DNA of 8,347 nt from Wenzhouxiangella sp. (GTDB lineage: Bacteria > Pseudomonadota > Gammaproteobacteria > Xanthomonadales > Wenzhouxiangellaceae): contig SKQI01000096.1 of assembly GCA_007119095.1 (NCBI GenBank), positions 1 to 8,347 on the forward strand, read 5' to 3'. This document shows positions 1-5,964 of the stretch, piece by piece. Numbering within the stretch: the first letter of the stretch is position 1; every line of letters starts with the position of its first letter. The position numbers and the translations under genes were made by a program. The notes beneath the pieces were generated by a model, which ran no database searches, was not told where the DNA came from, and saw only the letters and a list, made by a program, of their open reading frames with translations.

Positions 1-799
1 CATTCCGCATAAGCATACGGAAATAGAATTCGGGAAACCAGCGCCGAATACGCCAGGCCCAGCGCGTATTGCCGTGAGTGAGCAGCATGAAGCGTGGCCG
101 CTCGATGGCCTTGAAGACCACCTCAGCCACATGTTCGGCCTTGACCCCGGATCGCTCCATCCAGCGTTCTACCCGTTTGCCATAGCTTTCATCAGGTGCG
201 CGCATGGTTTCAGTCAGCCTGGTGGGAACAAAGGCCGGGCATAGCGCGGAAACCGCCACGCCGGCCGCGTGCAGCTCGGCCCTGAGCATTTCCGACATCG
301 CAATCACGGCCGCTTTGGCAGTGCCGTAGGCATTGATCCCGGGGGCCGCGGCAAAGCCGGCAAATGAGGCAACGTTGATGATGTGTCCCCTGCCCTGCTG
401 GCGCATCAATGGCGCAAAGGCCTTGCAACCCAGGACCACGCCAATCAGATCAATACCCATCACCCAGCGCCAGTCCTCTATCGAGGTTTCTTCCAGCGTG
501 CCACCCACCGCCACGCCGGCGTTGTTGACCAGCACTTCCAGGCTGCCAAAGCGCTCGGCAACCATCGCCGCAGCCGCTGTCCAGGCCTGTTCATCGGTCA
601 CGTCCATCACCAACGCATGGCCATGCTCGCCCAGACTATCGGCGACGCTGCGCGCTCTCTCTTCAGCCAGATCGGCCACTATCACTTGCCAGCCAGCCGC
701 GGCAAAGCGCCGCGCCATTGCCTCACCCAGGCCGGCACCGGCGCCGGATATGAATACGGTTCCCGGGTTTTCGCTGCCCGGTTGGAGGTTGTTCTTCAT
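1..799 (-). CDS. SDR family NAD(P)-dependent oxidoreductase (C-terminus cut by window edge)
   Basis: Probable cytosolic NAD(H)- or NADP(H)-dependent alcohol/carbonyl oxidoreductase of the classical short-chain dehydrogenase/reductase family; the substrate cannot be inferred. My reading of the minus strand gives 266 residues before the edge, close to full length for this family. Seen: the Rossmann glycine motif SGAGAGLG (residues 18-25), acidic Asp43 at the end of the second strand (VADL, which usually favours NAD over NADP), NNAG at 92-95, catalytic Ser145 in INVASFAG, and the Tyr158/Lys162 pair in YGTAK. The position usually held by the tetrad Asn (normally N-L-x-G) reads Asp117 (GIDLIG). 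The C-terminal tail is Arg/Trp/Phe-rich (WAWRIRRWFPEFYFR). The ATG at 799 is chosen because an AAGGAC ribosome binding site lies 11 nt upstream. The start is 15 nt after the stop of the upstream carrier gene, so the two are probably co-transcribed. Family assignment is secure; substrate and physiological role are unknown. Confidence 0.93.
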   Translation of the reverse strand, partial: MKNNLQPGSENPGTVFISGAGAGLGEAMARRFAAAGWQVIVADLAEERARSVADSLGEHGHALVMDVTDEQAWTAAAAMVAERFGSLEVLVNNAGVAVGGTLEETSIEDWRWVMGIDLIGVVLGCKAFAPLMRQQGRGHIINVASFAGFAAAPGINAYGTAKAAVIAMSEMLRAELHAAGVAVSALCPAFVPTRLTETMRAPDESYGKRVERWMERSGVKAEHVAEVVFKAIERPRFMLLTHGNTRWAWRIRRWFPEFYFRMLMRN

Positions 800-810
800 T
801 GGTTGAAAAT

Positions 811-816
811 GTCCTT
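811..816 (-). promoter_or_regulatory. Ribosome binding site of the SDR gene, overlapping the carrier stop codon
   Basis: On the minus strand the carrier gene ends TAAGGAC, so the stop codon and the AAGGAC Shine-Dalgarno sequence share bases. The core GGA is 11 nt from the SDR ATG. This arrangement fixes the SDR start and suggests translational coupling. Confidence 0.6.
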
Positions 817-2191
817 ATTCAAAGCCCAGCCAGACCGCGCCAACCAACACCAGGGCAGCGGCGATGAACAGCTTCAGCATGAGCGGCCAGGCGAACTTCA
901 GCCATTTGGCATAGGAAATACCCGCCATGCCGAGAATACCCATCAGAATGGCATTGGTCGGAATGATCATGTTGGTGAAACCGTCACCGAGCTGGTAAGC
1001 AAGTACCGCCACCTGGCGGCTGACTCCGACGAGATCGCCGAGCGGCGCCATCAGCGGCATGGTGACAAAGGCCTGACCACTACCTGACGGAATGAACAGG
1101 TTCAGGATGGACTGGATGATCAGCATGCCCACCGCCGACAGCTCAGCCCCGACCAGGCCCAGCGGCAAGGACAGGTAGTGAACGATGGTGTGCAGGATCT
1201 GCCCATCCTCCATGATCAGGGCAATGCCTCGGGCAATACCGACCAGCAGTGCGGTTTCAGTGAGTTGGCGTGCCCCGATAATGAACTTCTCGGCGGTAAT
1301 GCTGGGTGAAAGCCGGCCGATGACGGCGGCAAAAAGCCCCAGGATCAGGAACGCGGCCCCTAGCTCGTTCAGATACCAACCTCGGCGAGCGATTCCAAAA
1401 ATGGCGATCCCCAGCGCGAGCAGGAATCCAAGCACGATGGCGACATGACCCCAGTTCATTTTCGGGTAGTCGCGCGGCGGTTCGGCGGCCTCGATGAGCT
1501 CCGAGTCGTTGACCATGCTCGCGGCCGGATCACGTCGGACACGTTCGGCGTAGGACCAGACGTGGTGAACGGCTATCAGTACAAAGGGTACCAGCAGGCC
1601 CAGACGCACCTGCCAGCCGGAATAGATTGGCAGCTCGGCTACACCCTGCGCCACGACCACGGTGTACTGATTGAAGGCGGCGACACCGTAGCCAACCCCG
1701 TAGCCGGAAATCACCATCGCCACGGCGGTCATCGGGTCCATGCGCATGGCCCGGCATAGCGCGACCAGGATCAGCACGAAGGGAATGTACTCGCCCGAGG
1801 AACCGACCGCGCTGGAAGCCATTGCGAAAACAAAGATGACCACAAAAATCAGCATGGCCGGGCGATCACTGAATCGTTCCAGCAGGCGACCCAAAAGGGC
1901 GTCAATGGTGCCGGTGGCGCGAATGATGGCGAGCACGCCACCAATGATGAACAGGAAGAAAATGATATCCGAGGCCGCTGCAAAGGCTCTGGGTACGGCG
2001 GTGAACAGCTCCAGCGGCCCGATACGTTGGCGTTCTTCTACCACCTCGTAGGAGCCCGGCACGACCATGGCCCGTCCGGCCTCGTTGAGCTCAGTCTGGA
2101 AATGGCCTTGGGGAATGATCCAGGTGGCGATCAGGGCTGCCACCATCAGGAAAAACAGCAGCGCCAGGGTATTGGGAACTTTGAAGGTCAT
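815..2191 (-). CDS. YfcC/DcuC-family membrane carrier (C4-dicarboxylate or basic amino acid carrier-like)
   Basis: Inner-membrane secondary transporter of the YfcC/DcuC-like ion transporter superfamily. Family members are annotated as C4-dicarboxylate, short-chain fatty acid or arginine/ornithine carriers; the substrate here cannot be read from sequence. The 458 residues fit the family length. Seen: the N-terminus (FKVPNTLALLFFLMVAALI) is typical for YfcC, with a first membrane helix at about 8-28 followed by IIPQG. Further hydrophobic segments lie near 75-93, 112-145, 155-182, 193-213, 248-268, 276-293, 310-327, 350-370, 395-422 and 433-456. Conserved loop signatures are GSSGEYIPF (130-138), IPSGSGQA (367-374) and PTNAILMGILGMAGI (411-425), the last two typical of re-entrant substrate-binding loops in this superfamily. 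A polar cytosolic loop spans about 215-247. The ATG at 2191 gives the expected N-terminus, although no strong Shine-Dalgarno precedes it. It is the first gene of a probable operon with the SDR gene, so the SDR might act on the transported compound; that is inference. Confidence 0.88.
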   Translation of the reverse strand: MTFKVPNTLALLFFLMVAALIATWIIPQGHFQTELNEAGRAMVVPGSYEVVEERQRIGPLELFTAVPRAFAAASDIIFFLFIIGGVLAIIRATGTIDALLGRLLERFSDRPAMLIFVVIFVFAMASSAVGSSGEYIPFVLILVALCRAMRMDPMTAVAMVISGYGVGYGVAAFNQYTVVVAQGVAELPIYSGWQVRLGLLVPFVLIAVHHVWSYAERVRRDPAASMVNDSELIEAAEPPRDYPKMNWGHVAIVLGFLLALGIAIFGIARRGWYLNELGAAFLILGLFAAVIGRLSPSITAEKFIIGARQLTETALLVGIARGIALIMEDGQILHTIVHYLSLPLGLVGAELSAVGMLIIQSILNLFIPSGSGQAFVTMPLMAPLGDLVGVSRQVAVLAYQLGDGFTNMIIPTNAILMGILGMAGISYAKWLKFAWPLMLKLFIAAALVLVGAVWLGFE

Positions 2192-2229
2192 CGGCTTTTG
2201 GCCAAGCGTGGTGGAAAAGGCAGCCGCTG

Positions 2230-2258
2230 ATTGTACGGGCTGACTCCAACCGGGGCCA
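2230..2258 (-). promoter_or_regulatory. Candidate sigma70-type promoter of the YfcC-family carrier gene
   Basis: On the minus strand a TACAAT box (plus-strand 2230-2235, five of six matches to TATAAT) lies 17 nt from TGGCCC (2253-2258, three of six matches to TTGACA). It would start transcription about 30 nt before the ATG at 2191. A perfect TTGACA hexamer is also present (plus-strand 2265-2270), but it is 29 nt from the TACAAT box, too far for a normal promoter pair. Evidence is visual consensus matching only. Confidence 0.28.
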
Positions 2259-2266
2259 GTTTCCTG

Positions 2267-2285
2267 TCAATCGGTTTCCCGTTGA
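2267..2285. repeat. Small bulged inverted repeat in the divergent region (possible operator)
   Basis: TCAA-t-CGG (2267-2274) is mirrored by CCG-TTGA (2279-2285), with one bulged T and a 4-nt loop. It overlaps the perfect TTGACA hexamer on the minus strand and the weak TTTCCC -35 candidate on the plus strand, so a regulator bound here could affect both directions. Seven-base arms of this kind can arise by chance. Confidence 0.25.
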
Positions 2286-2303
2286 TTCGGCCTGGGTTAT
2301 GCT
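2275..2303 (+). promoter_or_regulatory. Weak candidate promoter of the MFS gene
   Basis: TTTCCC (2275-2280, three of six consensus matches) and TATGCT (2298-2303, four of six) are 17 nt apart and would give a leader of about 29 nt before the ATG at 2339. It is the best plus-strand pair I found in this interval, but it is weak. Confidence 0.2.
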
Positions 2304-2338
2304 GACCTGGCCCTGGCAACCGGAACCGATCAGCCGAT

Positions 2339-3676
2339 ATGGTCAGCAGAAAACGCGCTCCTGCCCGCGAAATCTTCGGCTGGGCGATGTTTGATTTCGC
2401 CAACCAGGCCTATACGCTGCTGATTATCACGGTTGTCTTCGGCGACTTGTTTACCCGCGTCATAGTCGGTGACGGACCGGACTACCGCCTTGGCAACCTG
2501 CTCTGGAGCGTAGCACTGGCGGTCAGCTATCTGCTGGTGGTGGTCGCGAACCCGATTTGCGGCGCGGTAATGGATCATTCACGCCTGCGCAAGCGCTTTC
2601 TGCTGGTCAGCTATCTGGCCACCGTGGCCACTACGGCACTGCTATGGCTGGTCGAGCCGGGCTGGATCATGCTGGCCATGGTGCTGATCATCCTGTCCAA
2701 CTTTTCCTATGCCATCGGCGAGGCGTTCATCGCCAGCTTTTTGCCGGCCCTGGGGCCGCGCAAGGACCTGGGCTGGATCTCGGGCCTGGGCTGGAGCCTG
2801 GGCTATGTTGGCGGCATGGTCTCGACCATCTTTGCGCTGGCTTTCCTGGGCGAGGTCAGCGCCGAAAATTATGATCGAGTTCGCTGGGTCGGGCCGTTTG
2901 CCGCCGGTTTCTTCTTGCTCGCCGCCATTCCAACCTTTATCTGGCTGCGAGAGCGCGGACGGCGACGGCCGCTGCCCAAGGGTCAATCCATGGTCAGCGC
3001 CGGCTTCGCCCGCTTGCGCAACACCCTGGCCCACCTGGCGGATTTTCGGGATCTGCGCAGCCTGCTGATCTCGGTGTTTTTCATGATGGCCGGGATCTAC
3101 ATCATCATCAGTTTTTCGTTCATTTATGGCGCGCAGGTCATTGGCTGGGACGAAGAAGTGCGGGTGATCATGTTCGTCACCGTGCAGATCACCGCCGCTA
3201 TCGGCGCCCTGACGTTTGGCTTCATTCAGAGCCGCATTGGCGCTCGTCGCACCTATCTGATCACTCTGGGGCTCTGGCTGGCCGCCATTCTCGCCATCTG
3301 GCAGACCCCGCTGCTGGCCAGCCTCGCCCGATCATTGCTGGGTGTCGAATGGGAAGCGCAATATGTATTCCTGTTCGCCGGCACCCTGGCCGGTTTGAGC
3401 CTGGGTTCGTCGCAGTCGGCCGGTCGCGCACTGGTCGGCGTCCTGACCCCCAACGGCAAGGCCGCCGAGTTCTTCGGCTTCTGGGGGACGGCCTCGAAGC
3501 TGGCTGCGGTGTTCGGCATTCTCGGCCTGGGCCTGCTTCAGGCCTGGCTGGGCCTGGCCACCGCCATTCTGTTCTGCCTGGCCCTGTTCATCGTTGCCAT
3601 GATCACCGTGCTGCCGGTCGACGAGCAGCGCGGCGCTGAGGTGGCCGATCGCTGGCGCGAGTCGCGGAGCGGTTAA
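2339..3676 (+). CDS. MFS transporter, UMF1/Atg22-like family
   Basis: Inner-membrane major facilitator superfamily carrier of the UMF1 (unknown MFS) group, the bacterial relatives of the yeast vacuolar amino-acid exporter Atg22. Substrate unknown. The 445 residues match the family. Seen: the N-terminal signature GWAMFDFANQAY (14-25), the loop motif GAVMDHSRLRKR (75-86) in the MFS loop 2-3 position, SYAIGEAFIASFLPAL (123-138) and GWISGLGWSLGYVGG (145-159). A cytosolic basic linker lies at about 204-240, between the two six-helix halves. The C-half signature, from SQSAGRAL (358-365) through AEFFGFWGTASK (376-387), is diagnostic for UMF1/Atg22. About 12 membrane helices place both termini in the cytosol. 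ATG 2339 starts 13 residues before the signature; its ribosome binding site is poor. The stop is separated from the next gene by a single codon, implying one operon. Family assignment is confident. Confidence 0.92.
   Translation: MVSRKRAPAREIFGWAMFDFANQAYTLLIITVVFGDLFTRVIVGDGPDYRLGNLLWSVALAVSYLLVVVANPICGAVMDHSRLRKRFLLVSYLATVATTALLWLVEPGWIMLAMVLIILSNFSYAIGEAFIASFLPALGPRKDLGWISGLGWSLGYVGGMVSTIFALAFLGEVSAENYDRVRWVGPFAAGFFLLAAIPTFIWLRERGRRRPLPKGQSMVSAGFARLRNTLAHLADFRDLRSLLISVFFMMAGIYIIISFSFIYGAQVIGWDEEVRVIMFVTVQITAAIGALTFGFIQSRIGARRTYLITLGLWLAAILAIWQTPLLASLARSLLGVEWEAQYVFLFAGTLAGLSLGSSQSAGRALVGVLTPNGKAAEFFGFWGTASKLAAVFGILGLGLLQAWLGLATAILFCLALFIVAMITVLPVDEQRGAEVADRWRESRSG
3666..3669 (+). promoter_or_regulatory. 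Ribosome binding site of the binding-protein gene, inside the MFS gene end
   Basis: GGAG lies 10 nt before the ATG at 3680, within the last codons of the MFS gene. It supports initiation at 3680 and translational coupling of the two genes. Confidence 0.55.
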
Positions 3677-3679
3677 TAC

Positions 3680-4459
3680 ATGCGTATCGTCACCCACACC
3701 TGCTCCAACACCGAAATCGTATGCGCCCTGGGTCGCGGCGACTGGCTGGTCGGCGTCGATGATCACTCCGATCATCCGCCTGAAATTGTTGCCAGGCTGC
3801 CAAAAGTTGGTCCGGATCTTGACATTGATGTAAATAAAATCAGAGATTTAAAGCCGGACCTTGTCATTACCTCGCTGACGGTGCCGGGCCACGAGCGCTG
3901 CCTGGCCAAGCTGGAAGCGGCTGGCCTGCCGCTGCTGGTTACGCGGCCGCAATCGCTTGCCGATGTAGCAAGTGATATTCGCCGGACCGGTGAAGCCATC
4001 GACGCGCGGCCGGCAGCAGAGCTATTGGCCGGGCGCATCGGAGATCTATTGGATAAGGGGGCACCGCCGGTCGAACCCGTGCCGGTCCTTGTTGAATGGT
4101 GGCCAAAGCCCGTGATCGTCCCGGGTGCCAAATCCTGGGTCAACGAAATGCTGACCTTGGCCGGAGGGTACAATCCGTTCAGCGAACACCCGGTCGAGTC
4201 ATTGGAAATCAGTCCCGAGCAGGCCCGCCAAGCCGCCCCGCAGGCCATCGTCATGAGCTGGTGCGGCGTCAAGGAAGAAAAGTATCGCCCCCATATCGTC
4301 GCCCGACGCGAGGGCTGGCAAACCATCCCTGCCGTCCGCCACCAGCGCATCATCCCGATCAGCGAAGCCTGGCTGGGCCGGCCGGGGCCCAGGGTGCTGG
4401 AGGGCGTGGAGAGGTTGCGGGGCGTTGTTGCTGCTTGCCGCGATTGTGCTTTCTCTTAG
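3680..4459 (+). CDS. BtuF-like helical-backbone metal receptor / cobalamin-binding-type protein, no signal peptide
   Basis: Member of the periplasmic-binding-protein fold used by BtuF and FhuD-type receptors for cobalamin, haem or siderophores (PF01497-like). Seen: an N-lobe starting MRIVTHTCSNTEIVCALG (1-18), the position of the usual I-x-S-L-x-P-S-x-T-E strand; DWLVGVDDHSDHP (21-33); LPKVGPDLDIDVNKIRDLKPDLVI (40-63), the classic linker preceding the interdomain helix; and a C-lobe with VPVLVEWWPKPVIVPGAKSWVNEML (134-158), LAGGYNP (160-166), APQAIVMSWCGV (186-197) and the terminal helix. At 259 residues it is slightly short because it starts directly at the first beta-strand: there is no signal peptide or lipobox. 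The start is fixed by an in-frame stop six bases upstream (the MFS terminator) and a GGAG site. It therefore looks cytosolic, and its partner is an MFS protein, not an ABC permease. Fold assignment is good; ligand and location are inferred. Confidence 0.85.
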   Translation: MRIVTHTCSNTEIVCALGRGDWLVGVDDHSDHPPEIVARLPKVGPDLDIDVNKIRDLKPDLVITSLTVPGHERCLAKLEAAGLPLLVTRPQSLADVASDIRRTGEAIDARPAAELLAGRIGDLLDKGAPPVEPVPVLVEWWPKPVIVPGAKSWVNEMLTLAGGYNPFSEHPVESLEISPEQARQAAPQAIVMSWCGVKEEKYRPHIVARREGWQTIPAVRHQRIIPISEAWLGRPGPRVLEGVERLRGVVAACRDCAFS

Positions 4460-4510
4460 CGGGATTTAGGCACACCAACCGGACTTTTGGAGAAAACTTG
4501 AATATGGACC

Positions 4511-4530
4511 GTCGGCCGCGTCGGGCCGAC
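4511..4530 (+). terminator. GC-rich stem-loop after the binding-protein gene (no U-tract)
   Basis: GTCGGCC (4511-4517) pairs perfectly with GGCCGAC (4524-4530) around a 6-nt loop, 51 nt after the stop at 4459. The following bases are not a T-run, so it is not a textbook intrinsic terminator. It may mark the transcript end, protect a 3' end, or be incidental. Confidence 0.35.
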
Positions 4531-4600
4531 CTACGCGTGCGTCTTCGATCAACTTGCCCGCACCCTCCCGCTTTCCTTCTCCCCCTCTGCCCCTCTCCCC

Positions 4601-4606
4601 TAAAAT
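4601..4606 (+). promoter_or_regulatory. Candidate -10 box of rimO placing transcription start at or next to the ATG
   Basis: TAAAAT matches TATAAT at five of six positions and is followed by 6 nt, then the rimO ATG at 4613. A normal -10 to start distance would put the first transcribed base on or beside the A of the ATG, giving a leaderless message. The -35 region (around 4577-4583) lies in the C/T tract and matches poorly, so the promoter call is tentative. Confidence 0.4.
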
Positions 4607-4612
4607 ACCCAC

Positions 4613-5941
4613 ATGACATCAACCACCCCCAAATCACCCACCGTCGGTCTCATTTCCCTGGGCTGCCCCAAAGCCCTGGTTGATTCCGAGCAGATCGTAT
4701 CGCGACTGCGAGCCGAGGGTTACGCACTGGTGCCGGAATATGCGCAGGCAGACCTGGTCGTCGTCAATACCTGTGGTTTTATCGATTCGGCAAAGGCCGA
4801 GTCCCTGGAAACCATCGGCGAGGCCCTGAACGAAAATGGCAAGGTGCTGGTCACCGGCTGCATGGGTGCCAAACCGGAAGAGATCACGGCTATCCATCCG
4901 AAGGTGCTGGGCGTGACCGGCCCGCACCAGGCCGACGCGGTGCTGGCCTCGGTCCATCAGCACCTGCCCCGACCGCATGATCCGAAGATCGACCTGGTCC
5001 CGCCCGGCGGCCTGAAACTGACACCGCAGCACTACGCATATTTAAAGATTTCAGAAGGTTGTAACCACAAGTGCAGTTTTTGCATTATCCCGGACATGCG
5101 CGGCAAGCTGCGCTCGCGACCGCTGGGTATGGTCATGCGCGAGGCCGAGCAGCTTGTGGAACGCGGCGTCTCGGAACTGCTGGTGATCTCGCAGGACACC
5201 AGCGCCTACGGGGTGGATCTGAAATACCAGCAGGACTTCTGGGCCGGGCAGGCCTGGGAGACCCGCATTCAAGATCTGGCCCGTGCCCTGGGCCAGCTCG
5301 ATGCCTGGGTGCGCCTGCACTACGTCTACCCCTACCCGCACGTGGACCGGCTGATCGGGCTGATGAATGAAGGCCTGATCCTGCCCTACCTGGATATCCC
5401 CTTTCAGCACGGCAGCCAGAAAGTTCTGAAAGCCATGCGCCGGCCGGCAGCGGCCGAGAACACCCTGGAGCGGATCCAGAACTGGCGCGGCGAATGCCCG
5501 GAGCTGGTCATACGCTCAACTTTCATCGTCGGCTTTCCCGGCGAGACCGAGGACGATTTCGAAGAGCTGCTGGACTGGCTGACCGAGGCACAGCTTGACC
5601 GCGTTGGCTGCTTCAAGTACTCAGCCGTCGACGGCGCACGGGCCAACGACCTGCCCGACCCGGTGCCCGAGGAAGTCAAGGAAGAACGCTGGCACCGCTT
5701 CATGCAGGTTCAGGCCGAAATCAGCAGCGAGCGTCTGAAACGCCGTGTTGGCGGCCAGGAGCCGGTCGTGGTCGACCGTCTCGAAGGCGACACCGCAATT
5801 GCCAGATCCTACGGCGATGCACCGGAAATCGACGGTGTGGTCATCGTCGAAAATCCCGGCGAAGTCGCCATCGGCGACTTCATCGACGTAGCAATCACCG
5901 GCACCGACCAATACGACCTCTTCGCCCGCCGTATCGACTAA
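4613..5941 (+). CDS. rimO: Ribosomal protein S12 methylthiotransferase RimO
   Basis: Cytosolic radical-SAM enzyme that adds a methylthio group to the beta-carbon of the conserved aspartate of ribosomal protein S12 (Asp89 in E. coli numbering), using S-adenosylmethionine and two 4Fe-4S clusters. All three domains are present in 442 residues, the usual length. The N-terminal MTTase domain carries SLGCPKALVDSE, with cluster cysteines Cys18, Cys54 (VNTCGF) and Cys83 (TGCMG). The radical-SAM core carries the CxxxCxxC motif CNHKCSFC (Cys150, Cys154, Cys157) followed by IIPDMRGKLRSRP, which distinguishes RimO from MiaB. Further RimO markers are ISQDTSAYG (192-200), DIPFQHGS (261-268) and FIVGFPGETEDDF (304-316). 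A TRAM domain occupies about 373-440. The ATG at 4613 is the only ATG/GTG/TTG between an in-frame stop at 4601 and the SLGCPK motif, so the start is certain, although no Shine-Dalgarno precedes it. One stretch around the CxxxCxxC motif is AT-rich and uses codons unlike the rest. Confidence 0.98.
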   Translation: MTSTTPKSPTVGLISLGCPKALVDSEQIVSRLRAEGYALVPEYAQADLVVVNTCGFIDSAKAESLETIGEALNENGKVLVTGCMGAKPEEITAIHPKVLGVTGPHQADAVLASVHQHLPRPHDPKIDLVPPGGLKLTPQHYAYLKISEGCNHKCSFCIIPDMRGKLRSRPLGMVMREAEQLVERGVSELLVISQDTSAYGVDLKYQQDFWAGQAWETRIQDLARALGQLDAWVRLHYVYPYPHVDRLIGLMNEGLILPYLDIPFQHGSQKVLKAMRRPAAAENTLERIQNWRGECPELVIRSTFIVGFPGETEDDFEELLDWLTEAQLDRVGCFKYSAVDGARANDLPDPVPEEVKEERWHRFMQVQAEISSERLKRRVGGQEPVVVDRLEGDTAIARSYGDAPEIDGVVIVENPGEVAIGDFIDVAITGTDQYDLFARRID

Positions 5942-5964
5942 GTCTTTGCGCGGCAAAAAGTAAA

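Larger units (their letters stand above)
2192..2338. other. Divergent intergenic region between the carrier gene and the MFS gene
   Basis: This 147-bp region must hold the start signals of two divergent genes. I see no ORF or RNA gene in it. Neither flanking start codon has a convincing Shine-Dalgarno sequence. Candidate promoter hexamers for each direction and a small inverted repeat are listed separately; all are weak. Confidence 0.6.
4460..4612. other. Intergenic region upstream of rimO
   Basis: These 153 bp hold a 7-bp GC-rich stem-loop, a pyrimidine tract at 4563-4600 (36 of 38 bases C or T) and a TAAAAT box just before rimO. No credible protein-coding gene is seen. A short ORF from ATG 4504 with a GGAG upstream was considered and set aside. 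Confidence 0.6.

Noticed and set aside
333..1087. Overlapping plus-strand open frames of 157 and 234 codons across the SDR and carrier genes
   Set aside because: Both are antisense shadows. The minus strand encodes clear SDR motifs (YGTAK, NNAG) and carrier membrane segments here.
4373..4392. Perfect 7-bp GC hairpin (CTGGGCC / GGCCCAG) near the end of the binding-protein gene
   Set aside because: It lies inside conserved coding sequence and has no T-tract; it is expected by chance in GC-rich codons.
4504..4683. Short Arg/Pro-rich ORF (59 codons plus stop) from ATG 4504 with GGAG 11 nt upstream, overlapping the rimO start
   Set aside because: The peptide is low-complexity and runs out of frame through the pyrimidine tract and into rimO. 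Its beginning coincides with the GC stem-loop. A leader peptide is conceivable, but nothing beyond the GGAG supports it.
5944..5957. Small TTTGC/GCAAA hairpin just after the rimO stop
   Set aside because: A 5-bp stem with a 3-nt loop is too weak to call; the large neighbouring hairpin is the better terminator candidate.
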